DNA of 64,000 nucleotides. It comes from Motilimonas cestriensis. GTDB lineage: Bacteria > Pseudomonadota > Gammaproteobacteria > Enterobacterales > CBDFNC01. Under the pieces are notes generated by a model. The model searched no databases. It saw only the letters and a program-made list of their open reading frames with translations, and had not been told where the DNA came from. This document shows, in pieces, positions 17,158 to 25,240 of this stretch (positions within the stretch are counted from its first letter, which is position 1; the number at the start of each line of letters is the position of its first letter). The position numbers were made by a program, and so were the translations under genes. The DNA lies in contig NZ_JAIMJA010000018.1 of assembly GCF_021295315.1 (NCBI RefSeq), forward strand, positions 22,948-86,947, read 5' to 3'.

Positions 17158-18579
17158 TTGCAAAAACAACTAGGCATTGCATCATTAGTCGCTTTAGTCA
17201 TTAGCACTATGATAGGGGCTGGTATTTTCAGCTTGCCACAAAATATTGCGGCTGGCGCTTCCGCCGGTGCGGTTAGCATCGCTTGGTTGATTACAGGCGT
17301 GGGCATGACAGGCTTGGTGCTAGTGTTCCATTTTTTGGCCAAAGTAAAACCTGAGCTGCAAGGCGGGATTTTTGACTATGCCAAAGCTGGATTTGGCGAT
17401 TTTATGGGCTTTAACTCCGCTTGGGGTTATTGGATCTGTAACTTATTGGCTAACGTATCTTATGCTGTGGTGTTTTTCGGCGCGCTAAGTATTTTCACCG
17501 ACACCACCGATTGGGTATTGTTCGGCGATGGCAACACCGTTGCTGCCATTATTGGCGCGTCTATCTTAGTCTGGACCATGCATTTTTTAGTTCTTCGCGG
17601 TGTGCAAGTCGCTGCGGCAGTCAACATCGTTGCCACTATTGCTAAATTACTACCGATTATCGTATTTATTGTCGCGGTGATCTTAGCCTTTCAATATGAA
17701 AAGTTTAGCTTCGATTTTTGGGGAGACGCCAGCCCAGCGTTAGGCAGTGTAATGGATCAAGTTAAAGCGTCGATGATGGTGACGTTATGGGTATTTATTG
17801 GTATTGAAGGCGCGGTGATCGTATCTGGCCGTGCCAAAAAACGCAGTGACGTAGGTAAAGCCACGATCATTGCACTGATCTGCGCCCTCACCCTATACAT
17901 TATGGTAACGCTATTTACCTTTGGTGTTATGACACAACCTGAAATTGCTGCTTTGCATAATCCATCCATGGGGCAAATTTTGGCGCACATCTTAGGTCCT
18001 TGGGGGGCTAAATTTGTCAGTGCTGGTTTAGTGGTTTCAGTATCGGGCGCACTACTTAGCTGGACAGTGGTATCGGCTGAAGCGCCATTTGTTGCCGCTA
18101 AATCGGGGTTGTTTCCTCGTTGTTTTCGCCGTGAAAACAAAAATGGCTCGGCCTCATTTTCACTATGGGTATCAACGCTATTAGTACAGTTTTTCTTGAT
18201 CATGACACTGGTCCAAGAAAGCACTTACCTTGCGTTAGTTTATATTGCTACTTCTGCGGTACTGCTACCTTACTTATTAGCCGCCGCCTACGCCGTCAAA
18301 CTGGTCGTCACCCAACAAAAACGTGAGCACAAGGGCAGTTTATTCATAGCCATCATTGCCACCGTTTACAGTTGTTGGTTAGTCTATGCCGCAGGCTTAG
18401 ATTCGCTACTACTTTGCGCACTATTATATGCACCCGGCATCTGGGTATATCGTAAAGCCAAAAAAGAAGCCGGTGAAAGCTTCTTAACCAGCCACAAAGA
18501 AAAAGCCTTCGCGGGTTTACTTATTTTTATGGCGTTAACAGCTTGCTACATGATAGCCACTGGCACCATCAATCTATAA
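17158..18579 (+). CDS. APC-family basic amino acid/polyamine antiporter (ArcD-like)
   Basis: 473 aa inner-membrane transporter with about 12 hydrophobic segments. The first helix has the APC substrate motif STMIGAGIFSLP, and the family loop IGIEGAVIVSGRAKKRSDVGKAT is clear. It most resembles arginine/ornithine or lysine-type antiporters; no arc genes adjoin, so the exact substrate is open. The start is TTG, supported by GAGG 7 bp upstream. A terminator follows. Confidence 0.83.
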   Translation: MQKQLGIASLVALVISTMIGAGIFSLPQNIAAGASAGAVSIAWLITGVGMTGLVLVFHFLAKVKPELQGGIFDYAKAGFGDFMGFNSAWGYWICNLLANVSYAVVFFGALSIFTDTTDWVLFGDGNTVAAIIGASILVWTMHFLVLRGVQVAAAVNIVATIAKLLPIIVFIVAVILAFQYEKFSFDFWGDASPALGSVMDQVKASMMVTLWVFIGIEGAVIVSGRAKKRSDVGKATIIALICALTLYIMVTLFTFGVMTQPEIAALHNPSMGQILAHILGPWGAKFVSAGLVVSVSGALLSWTVVSAEAPFVAAKSGLFPRCFRRENKNGSASFSLWVSTLLVQFFLIMTLVQESTYLALVYIATSAVLLPYLLAAAYAVKLVVTQQKREHKGSLFIAIIATVYSCWLVYAAGLDSLLLCALLYAPGIWVYRKAKKEAGESFLTSHKEKAFAGLLIFMALTACYMIATGTINL

Positions 18580-18607
18580 CAGCACAGCCTGTTGACGAAA
18601 TAATGAC

Positions 18608-18646
18608 AAACTCAGTTTGATGTTAACTTACCAAGCTGAGTTTTTT
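18608..18646 (+). terminator. Rho-independent terminator
   Basis: AAACTCAGTTTG pairs (one G-T) with CAAGCTGAGTTT, followed by TTTTG, 28 bp after the permease stop. Confidence 0.8.
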
Positions 18647-18754
18647 GTTTAATGCCCATCCGCTCAAAAACAACCTAGATAAACACTGTTGTTATCAAAC
18701 TCCCAATGGTAACCTGCTGCAAAATAAATCAAATTTCCACATTAACAGGCAAAT

Positions 18755-19543
18755 ATGAGCATTATTGTATACTTGGTTTTGGGGGCCTGCGCAGGACTAA
18801 TAGCAGGCTTATTTGGTCTGGGCGGCGGTGTTATCATCGTCCCTGTGCTTATTTTTGCATTCGGATTACTCAAATTTCCTGCCGATGTATTAGTTCACTT
18901 AGCCGTTGGTACTTCCCTTGCCACTATCATTATTACCTCAAGCAGCTCAGTATTAGCCCATCACAAACGCAGAGCTATTTCTTGGCCTGTGGTTAAGCAA
19001 ATGAGCATTGGTATTATCATTGGAACTTGGCTAGGCGCGTTTGCCGCTGACTATATCTCAGGCCCCGCATTACAAAAACTCATTGGTGTATTTTCGTTAT
19101 GTGTAGCATTACAAATGGCGCTCAACCTCAAACCGAGCGCCGCACGTAAGCTTCCCAATAAATGGGGACAAAGTGTTGCAGGCACCATTATTGGTAGCAT
19201 ATCGTCTTTATTTGGCATTGGTGGTGGCTCTCTCTCGGTACCTTTTTTGTCTTATTGTAGCGTCGCCATGCCAAATGCCGTGGCTACTTCATCCGCCCTT
19301 TCCTTGCCTATCGCCATTTCCGGCACCTTAGGGCACATATACTCTGGCTGGAATAGCACGCAATTACCTGAATACAGTCTTGGTTACCTCTATCTACCGG
19401 CATGGCTGGGTATTATTTTAACCAGCGCTTTGTTTGCCAAATTAGGGGCTAAGCTGGCCCATCAACTGCCGCCAATCGTTATGAAACGCTTATTTGCCAC
19501 CATCTTAACGCTGGTGGCCATTAAGTTTTTATTCTTCAGTTAG
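18755..19543 (+). CDS. TauE/SafE-family sulfite/organosulfur exporter
   Basis: 262 aa inner-membrane protein with about 8 hydrophobic segments. The two TauE repeats are seen as GLIAGLFGLGGGVIIVPVL (N-terminal) and GSISSLFGIGGGSLSVPFL (C-terminal), the glycine-rich inverted-repeat signature of the family. The substrate is predicted to be a sulfur-containing or other small anion. It lies just upstream of the SRP RNA gene on the same strand. Confidence 0.85.
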   Translation: MSIIVYLVLGACAGLIAGLFGLGGGVIIVPVLIFAFGLLKFPADVLVHLAVGTSLATIIITSSSSVLAHHKRRAISWPVVKQMSIGIIIGTWLGAFAADYISGPALQKLIGVFSLCVALQMALNLKPSAARKLPNKWGQSVAGTIIGSISSLFGIGGGSLSVPFLSYCSVAMPNAVATSSALSLPIAISGTLGHIYSGWNSTQLPEYSLGYLYLPAWLGIILTSALFAKLGAKLAHQLPPIVMKRLFATILTLVAIKFLFFS

Positions 19544-19725
19544 CGGGAAATTTAATAACAAGCTTGGCGCAACGCATAAAAAGACATCGCCATTAAAAAC
19601 GAAATGTACAACAAAAAAACAAATTGATTTAAAAACCAGCATTCAAACAAAAATGACAGATTAAAGATTGAAATGACCTGTCCGTTAGGTAATAATCCAC
19701 ACCGTTGCGAAAGCAATGAATCAAT

Positions 19726-19836
19726 GGTGACCCTAGGGTCCTCTCGCATTGATACTCCGTGAACTCGGCCAGGACCGGAAGGTAGCAACCGCAGCGGATG
19801 ACTCAAGTGCCGGGATGTGGCTTTAGGGTTACCACC
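19726..19836 (+). ncRNA. ffs: 4.5S-type signal recognition particle RNA
   Basis: The conserved Ffh-binding hairpin is present: CAGGACCGGAAGGTAGCAACC, then GCGGATGACTC and GTGCCGGGATGTGGC, nearly identical in order to E. coli 4.5S RNA. The terminal stem GGTGACCCTA (19726-19735) pairs with TAGGGTTACC (19824-19833). About 110 nt long. The 3' end is approximate. Minus-strand open frames through it are not genes. Confidence 0.93.
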
Positions 19837-19852
19837 CAACCATATTAGTGGG

Positions 19853-19922
19853 TGTATCACCATACCCATAAGCTGTAATAACTCCCCCATAAAGTGAAAA
19901 ATTTGAACTATAAGCTGTAATA
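19853..19922 (+). mobile_element. Right end of a Tn7-like transposon inserted at ffs (three TnsB-site-like repeats)
   Basis: Starting 17 bp after the ffs 3' end, the DNA opens with TGTATCACC, the TGT typical of Tn7-family ends. It then carries three repeats spaced about 21 bp: CCCATAAGCTGTAATAA (from 19865), CCCATAAAGTGAAAAAT (from 19886) and ACTATAAGCTGTAATAG (from 19907). This spacing and consensus resemble TnsB-binding sites. A tnsA relic begins 41 bp further on, as in Tn7-like right ends. The 5-bp flank GTGGG may be the target duplication; the left end was not found. Confidence 0.68.
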
Positions 19923-19963
19923 GCCTATGTTTTATTTGTAACTTTACAACATTCGGGTGTGTT

Positions 19964-20277
19964 ATGTATGTCCGTAATCTTCGTAAACCGTCCCCAGTAA
20001 AAAATCTTTTTCGTTTTGCTAGCACTAAATCAAGTGAACTGATTATGTGTGAGAGCAGCCTAGAATTTGATGCTTGTTTCCACCTTGAATACAACGAAGA
20101 TGTCCTCACCTTTCAAAGCCAACCCGAATTATGTATTCTTTTGAGGGTAAAGAGCTTCCCTACACACCTGACATGCTCATCACCAAACACGACTCAACCC
20201 TTTGTTTTCATGAATACAAACCATTTGCTAAAGCTTGTTCTCCCCTGTTTCGTGAAAAGTTTTTAGCGAAGAAGTAA
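19964..20277 (+). pseudogene. tnsA: tnsA remnant (Tn7-like transposon endonuclease), frameshifted and truncated
   Basis: The first frame gives about 60 residues with the TnsA N-terminal pattern (RKPSPVKNLFRFAS, then ESSLEFDACFHLEYN, then FQSQPE). After QPE a frameshift moves the homology to another frame, which continues FEGKELPYTPDML and HEYKPFAK with the expected D and E-x-K nuclease residues, then stops at TAA 20275-20277. Only about 100 of the usual 200-270 residues remain. tnsB, tnsC and target selectors are absent. The orientation (tnsA reading away from ffs) is that of Tn7-like elements using an ffs attachment site. Confidence 0.78.
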
Positions 20278-20292
20278 CGATACCAATAGCCT

Positions 20293-20598
20293 TTAACGCA
20301 TTATTTCAAGTGGGCTTGTTGTATCAAGACAGGCTGTTTTAGTCGCTAAAAACCGACTAAATTGCAATTTTTTATGGGGTTTCATCAGGTTAATATCATA
20401 GCCATCGAGAAACCAATTCAGCTGTTGCCCCGTTAACGTCACCAGCTCATCAGGGCATTTTGGCCACTTAAATTTATCCTCGGCCAAGGCTTTGTAATAG
20501 AGCACAAAGCCATTATCTTCCCAGAACACACATTTGATTTTGTTGCGCTGCTTGTTGGTGAACGCATAAAGCTCGCCACTGAAAGTTGTTCTGGTCAA
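20293..20598 (-). pseudogene. IS66-family TnpB (Orf2) remnant
   Basis: 101 codons. The core FSGELYAFTNKQRNKIK, FWEDNGFVLYYKAL and QLNWFLDGYDI is the IS66 accessory protein TnpB. The N-terminal 35 or so residues of the family are missing; in their place the frame runs into a group II intron 3' end. No tnpA or tnpC remains. It is a dead fragment inside the ffs-proximal Tn7-like relic. Confidence 0.75.
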
Positions 20599-20607
20599 AT
20601 TCTTGTA

Positions 20608-20700
20608 ATCGGGTAGCTGGGAGCCCTCACCCCTACACCACCCACCATGCGTCTCCCCAATGAACAGCCCAAATTCATTTTGGGCAAAACCGAGTTATCA
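20608..20700 (-). mobile_element. Group II intron 3' end (domains V-VI) remnant
   Basis: On the minus strand this reads TTCATTGGGGAGACGCATGG, then GGTGGTGTAGGGG and a final stem closing in GCTACCCGAT, the usual look of bacterial group II intron domains V-VI and 3' splice site. It abuts the IS66 tnpB fragment, so the intron most likely inserted into that IS. The rest of the intron is missing. Fold not calculated. Confidence 0.5.
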
Positions 20701-20741
20701 ACCCGATAGCCACCCAGACATAAAGCCCTATAGCGCTCAAT

Positions 20742-21338
20742 CTAATTGTGATTGTCCGGATTCAAAGAGCGGTGATATCCCTGACAATCCTCTGACGCTT
20801 TATAGTCTGTGCCATTCGTTCTAACATCTATAAATTTAGTGACATTTCCTAGGGTTGGTTCCTGAATGAGGAAGTCTCGACTATTAAAATAGACCCCGCC
20901 CTTGGATTTACAAAAGCTTAAGATAAACTCGCCTTTGATTATATCTTTCTGAAACTTACTCATAGATGACACATAGATTAATATTTCTATCACTTCACCT
21001 TTTTTGAGGTCGCCCTTAAAAACATCCGTCACCTCTGCTTTCACTATATAAGGTATCCAGCCAAAAGAGATGTATTGGTAATATTTCTTATCCCCTCGTG
21101 TTACTTGTTGGCTTTGTAGCAAAGCCGAATAATGTGTATCGACATAATTAGGTTCAACCCAGATGGAGTATTTAGATATTGAGCCCTCTCGTATTTGAGG
21201 TGATGTGCTTGGTTCAATTGATGGGCTACAGGCACTTTCTTGTGTCGTCATATTTCCAGCCTCATCTTCACAATGGTGCAGCTCTTCAGAGAAAGCGAAA
21301 CTAGAAACAAAGAAGGCAAGTAACAGCAATTTATTCAT
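20742..21338 (-). CDS. Secreted protein of unknown function
   Basis: 198 aa, not recognised. A clear signal peptide (MNKLLLLAFFVSSFAFS) is followed by a mature protein with six Cys, which suggests periplasmic disulfides. The middle (VKAEVTDVFKGDLKKGEVIEILIYV) looks like a small beta domain of the kind that handles lipid or protein cargo. It sits in the accessory stretch downstream of ffs with no operon partners. Confidence 0.65.
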   Translation of the reverse strand: MNKLLLLAFFVSSFAFSEELHHCEDEAGNMTTQESACSPSIEPSTSPQIREGSISKYSIWVEPNYVDTHYSALLQSQQVTRGDKKYYQYISFGWIPYIVKAEVTDVFKGDLKKGEVIEILIYVSSMSKFQKDIIKGEFILSFCKSKGGVYFNSRDFLIQEPTLGNVTKFIDVRTNGTDYKASEDCQGYHRSLNPDNHN

Positions 21339-21525
21339 TAATACACCTTAGCTTTTATAACCTACTGATTATTAGACGTTAACGGCAAACCCATCGCAAG
21401 CATTTTCTTTGACAAATAATTTACATGAAGCCACAAGGGTCACTTCGACCCAAGGAACGGATTACTAAACCGCGGGAGTAATAATCTGAGGGCTATCTGC
21501 GGCTATATTTATGTCGTTGCGATAA

Positions 21526-21687
21526 TGGTTTGAGATAAAACATCTGACCAATAGATATGGTTTGTTGATGGCGTATGGATGGCTGTACAGCAAGCATTTA
21601 TTTGACAGCACATGGCAAGTTGAAGATGATGCCAGTATGCCGCATGGTACTACTACCACTATCGCCATCGGCAATTGGTCGCGTTAG
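21526..21687 (+). other. Open reading remnant, 53 codons, unknown
   Basis: After a TAA at 21523-21525 the frame is open to a TAG at 21685-21687; the first ATG is at 21568. The product is Trp- and Gly-rich (YGLLMAYGWLYSKHLFDS) with an acidic VEDD. There is no ribosome-binding site. It resembles the C-terminal tail of a lost gene more than a small gene. The rest of 21339-21720 holds nothing recognisable. Confidence 0.25.
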
Positions 21688-21720
21688 AACGCAGAAGCCT
21701 TTATTAGATGGATTAAAAAT

Positions 21721-22374
21721 ATGCACCCTATCCTTGTTGATTTAAATAAGCGTTATACTTCAAAACGCTATGATCCCACTAAACGCATCCCACCAAGTGA
21801 TCTTGAGGTCATCTATGAAGCCATGCGCTTGTCGTCGTCTTCGATTAACTCACAACCTTGGAAGTTTATCGTCATTGAAAGTGATGCCGCTAAACAGCGC
21901 TTGCACGACACATTTGCCAATAAGTTTCAATTTAATCAACCCCATATCATGGCTGCATCGCACATTGTATTGTTTGCTCATAATCCTAAATACAACCGTG
22001 ACGATTACGCCAAAGTGGTAGATCAGGGCATCAAAGATGGCCGAACCAAACCCGAAGACAGAGAAAAAGCCTTTGGCAGTTTTGCCTTTGCCACCTTAAA
22101 TACCGATGAAAATGGCAACACGGCGCCTTGGACCAAGGCACAAGTTTACTTGGCCCTAGGAAATACATTGCACACCCTCGCACGCTTAGGCATTGACTCT
22201 ACCTGTATGGAAGGTGTTGATAGCGAATTAATTGGCGAAATATTTAAAGACGAGTTAGCCGGTTATGTTTGTGATGTCGCGTTAGCCATGGGTTACCACC
22301 ACCCAGAGGAAGACTACAACGCGAAGCTGCCAAAATCTCGTTTAGCCGCCAAAGACGTGATAAAAATCATTTAA
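21721..22374 (+). CDS. NfsB-like oxygen-insensitive NAD(P)H nitroreductase
   Basis: 217 aa FMN-dependent reductase, the size of E. coli NfsB. FMN-binding residues appear in TSKRYDPTKRIP and SSSSINSQPWKF. The family segment AQVYLALGNTLHTLARLGIDSTCMEG and the end YHHPEEDYNAKLPKSR are typical. It reduces quinones and nitroaromatics in the cytoplasm. It marks the return of ordinary gene content after the Tn7/IS relics. Confidence 0.9.
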   Translation: MHPILVDLNKRYTSKRYDPTKRIPPSDLEVIYEAMRLSSSSINSQPWKFIVIESDAAKQRLHDTFANKFQFNQPHIMAASHIVLFAHNPKYNRDDYAKVVDQGIKDGRTKPEDREKAFGSFAFATLNTDENGNTAPWTKAQVYLALGNTLHTLARLGIDSTCMEGVDSELIGEIFKDELAGYVCDVALAMGYHHPEEDYNAKLPKSRLAAKDVIKII

Positions 22375-22411
22375 GCTGGGGGATATGATCAACGCGATTT
22401 GATGGTCCACC

Positions 22412-22463
22412 TTAAGCCTGCTCTAGCAGGCTTAGGGCAAAGAAGGGAGGCATCACCTCTTTG
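22412..22463. repeat. Two inverted repeats after the nitroreductase gene
   Basis: TAAGCCTGCT / AGCAGGCTTA (22412-22433) forms a perfect hairpin. A second weaker pair, GCAAAGA / TCTTTGC (22437-22463), follows. No T run follows either, so a transcription-end role is possible but not shown. Confidence 0.45.
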
Positions 22464-22507
22464 CTCTATTAACCCGGACCCATCCCTTGCTTCACAAGTT
22501 ACGCGTT

Positions 22508-22741
22508 CTAGTTTTCAATCAGAGCATACTCAATTTTATACCTTGGCCTAAAACGATCTAAAGATAATAGAATTACACCAAAATAGATCATTGATAGCAC
22601 AATTTCATAAACTGTCGGAAAAAGCTCAACCAACAATCCCCTTGCAAAAGGATATGAAACACTAGATAAAAAAATTGCCAAGCACCAGATAATAAACGAC
22701 TTCTTATTCAACAAAATTCTTTTGTGTATATCAATACACAT
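22508..22741 (-). CDS. Small membrane protein, unknown
   Basis: 77 aa from the ATG at 22741 (85 aa if the upstream ATG at 22765 is used). Two hydrophobic helices are clear (SFIIWCLAIFLSSVSY and VLSMIYFGVILLSL), joined by a short loop, with a charged tail. No family recognised. Ribosome-binding sites for both starts are weak, so this is a tentative gene. Confidence 0.4.
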   Translation of the reverse strand: MCIDIHKRILLNKKSFIIWCLAIFLSSVSYPFARGLLVELFPTVYEIVLSMIYFGVILLSLDRFRPRYKIEYALIEN

Positions 22742-22960
22742 GATACAAGACTCAGCACCCCTCAAAAAGCAAAATTGGGCAAGTCTAAAATACCCACTTC
22801 AGTTTCGTGGCACACCATTACATCAAATAAATATAATGACAAACCGCACAGAGGTGCCATTTCTCTCTATGACAAAAAGATTAAATGTCTATAGTTCTAG
22901 ATCACTCTTTATTGCATATATAGCAACATAAGCAGTCAGCTTTTTAAAAAAGGTTATTTA

Positions 22961-23956
22961 ATGTCACCATCTGAACTAGTTACCTTCCTTGAATCCATTG
23001 TTGAAAATGACGTAAAACATGCCGTGATGATTTGGGGCCCACCGGGCGTAGGCAAATCGTCTATCGTTTCTCAACTTTGCAAAACGAACCAAATAGGCTT
23101 TGTTGATGTGCGCTTGAGTCAGCTGATGCCCAGTGACCTGCGAGGTTTACCCTCACCCGTAAATGGGGTGACTCATTGGAACCCTCCGGCATTTCTACCG
23201 ACAGAGGGACGCGGTGTATTGTTTATGGACGAGCTCAATATGGCTCCGCCTGCACTGCAAGGCGTGGCACAACAGCTTATCCTAGATAGAAAAGTAGGCG
23301 ATTATGTCTTACCTGAAGGCTGGCTGGTTTGGGCAGCAGGTAACCGAAACACCGATCGCGCCGCGGTATATGAGATGCCCGGGCCATTGGCAAACCGCTT
23401 TTTACATTTAGAAGTGGCCCCCTCACTTGCCGATTTTAAACAATTTGCTTTTGCTAATAATGTTTGCGAAACCATCATAGGTTTTCTGACATACCGTCCT
23501 GATCTGCTACACAAAATGCACCCATCAGACCCAGCTTGGCCTTCTCCTCGCACCTGGGAAATGGCATCCAATCTGGTTCGCGCTGGGCTATCTATTGAAT
23601 CAGCTGTGGGTCTAGGCCCTGCTGAAGAATACCGTGCCTTTGTACAACTTCGTGACCATCTACCAAATATTGACGCTATTCTTGAGGGTAAAACATCCGA
23701 GGCCTTCCCTCCCGACCCGTCCATAAGATATGCCACCATTGCCGCATTGGTATCACGGTTCCAAAATACTGAACAGGCCGTAGCCGCATTTCAATGGTTA
23801 ATTACTAACGCCAATGAAGAATGGGTTCATCTTTTCGCTAGTGACCTTTTCCCGCGCCTTCGAGCATTGCAACAGTATCAAGGGTTTGCCAGCAAAATAG
23901 TGGCGGACAACTCAGCCAAACGCTTCCTTGCTGACTTTGTCTCACTGGTGTCCTAG
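22961..23956 (+). CDS. MoxR-type AAA+ ATPase of a VWA-linked three-gene system
   Basis: 331 aa. Walker A GPPGVGKSS (about residue 26) and Walker B VLFMDELN are intact. Sensor and arginine regions are seen in AAGNRNTD and MPGPLANRF. MoxR ATPases act as chaperone-like remodelers that couple to a VWA-domain partner, which is encoded 3 bp downstream. It is the first gene of an operon with the VWA protein and a 990-aa repeat protein. Confidence 0.85.
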   Translation: MSPSELVTFLESIVENDVKHAVMIWGPPGVGKSSIVSQLCKTNQIGFVDVRLSQLMPSDLRGLPSPVNGVTHWNPPAFLPTEGRGVLFMDELNMAPPALQGVAQQLILDRKVGDYVLPEGWLVWAAGNRNTDRAAVYEMPGPLANRFLHLEVAPSLADFKQFAFANNVCETIIGFLTYRPDLLHKMHPSDPAWPSPRTWEMASNLVRAGLSIESAVGLGPAEEYRAFVQLRDHLPNIDAILEGKTSEAFPPDPSIRYATIAALVSRFQNTEQAVAAFQWLITNANEEWVHLFASDLFPRLRALQQYQGFASKIVADNSAKRFLADFVSLVS

Positions 23957-23959
23957 CAA

Positions 23960-25240
23960 ATGAATGCAACAAATGACTCTGCGAAGCTATGGAGTAAGTT
24001 TTTGCTCAAGCTCAAAATGCAGAACCCTTTTTTTTCAACGTTAGCGATGTTCGCAACCTTTGAGCTCAATGACAACATTACTCACGCTCAAACACAGCAT
24101 AAAAAGCTGGTCATATCGCCGGCATTTCTACAACAGTTTAGCGAGCAACAACAGTTTAGTTACATGCTACATCAGGTGTTACATCTTGCCTTGCAGCACA
24201 TTAAACGAGGTGAAGGACGCAACCAACCACTGTGGAATATCGCTGCCGATATATCAGTGAATCAAATTATCAGCGATACCACAGACTGGCCTATAGCCCC
24301 GATGACAGCCTGGGACCACCGCTTTAAAGGACACTCTGTTGAGCGAATATATGCTTCACTGCAAAAAGAAGTAGTCAAAACAGCTGCTCACTTAAATGCC
24401 TTGGCAGTCCAGTCGAGTTTTCATGCACAAAACAGTAGCTCAGATGGAAAGCCTAAAGACGACATCTCGACTGAACAGATCAACGCACCTGAACACCTTC
24501 AAGGTATAGGCGAAACGCAAGCAATTGAACAGCTTATAAAGCTATATGAAATCCATGCTGATTTCAGCACTCTTCCTAGTGAAGAGACCGAATTGGCGAA
24601 TACCTATTGGCGCAGCGCGGCGACTAAAGCCACTCAACTGCATCCCGATCCTCACTACGGCAATCATTCCGATAGCTTGGCTCGAGAAGTTGAGCTCAGT
24701 TGCAAAACACAGCTCGACTGGCGGCAAATGCTTTGGAAATATGCAACCCCCACTCTGTCTGACTATACCGAGTTTGATAACCGCTTTATCTATTGTGGGT
24801 ATTACACAGAAACATTACAGGCTGAATCTCTTAGTATTGATGTGATCATTGATACCAGTGGTTCAATCTCAAAACGTGAGCTATCAAGTTTTGTCAGCGA
24901 AATGATTGCTATAAAACGCTGCCACCCGCTGGTAAATATTAAGGTGTATTACGCAGACGATGAATTATATGGCCCCTTCGAGATGCCTGAGAAGGTGTCT
25001 GAATTGCAGATGCCTATTGGCTGGGGGGGAACAAGCTTTGCACCTTACTTCAATGCGTTAAAGCAGAAGAATCGATTTACTGATGCACCTCAAGCCGTAA
25101 TTTATTTCACTGACGGCTTTGGGGATTACCCGGCTCAAGCCCCCTCAATCCCGGTCCTCTGGCTAATTACCGAAGATGGTTGTGATGATAGCAATGTGCC
25201 ATTTGGCATCATCGTAAGACTTAAGGAGACATCTGTATGA
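23960..25240 (+). CDS. VWA-domain protein with degenerate metallopeptidase-like N-terminus (DUF2201-like)
   Basis: 426 aa. The N-terminal half matches the putative metallopeptidase region of DUF2201 proteins, but the expected zinc motif HExxH reads HQVLH (residues 71-75), so the catalytic Glu is gone. The C-terminal VWA domain has an intact MIDAS start, DVIIDTSGSIS, plus the distal GWGGTSF and IYFTDGFGD. The protein probably binds metal-dependent partners under control of the preceding MoxR ATPase. The stop overlaps the next ATG (ATGA), indicating translational coupling. Confidence 0.82.
   Translation: MNATNDSAKLWSKFLLKLKMQNPFFSTLAMFATFELNDNITHAQTQHKKLVISPAFLQQFSEQQQFSYMLHQVLHLALQHIKRGEGRNQPLWNIAADISVNQIISDTTDWPIAPMTAWDHRFKGHSVERIYASLQKEVVKTAAHLNALAVQSSFHAQNSSSDGKPKDDISTEQINAPEHLQGIGETQAIEQLIKLYEIHADFSTLPSEETELANTYWRSAATKATQLHPDPHYGNHSDSLAREVELSCKTQLDWRQMLWKYATPTLSDYTEFDNRFIYCGYYTETLQAESLSIDVIIDTSGSISKRELSSFVSEMIAIKRCHPLVNIKVYYADDELYGPFEMPEKVSELQMPIGWGGTSFAPYFNALKQKNRFTDAPQAVIYFTDGFGDYPAQAPSIPVLWLITEDGCDDSNVPFGIIVRLKETSV

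Noticed and set aside
19552..20109. 185-codon minus-strand open frame near ffs
   Set aside because: Crosses the SRP RNA and the Tn7-like end; basic, low-complexity product with no ribosome-binding site.
22412..22463. Left end of the Tn7-like element
   Set aside because: Hairpins here do not contain the CCCATAA(G/A)xTG repeat and no ACA-GTGGG junction was seen.
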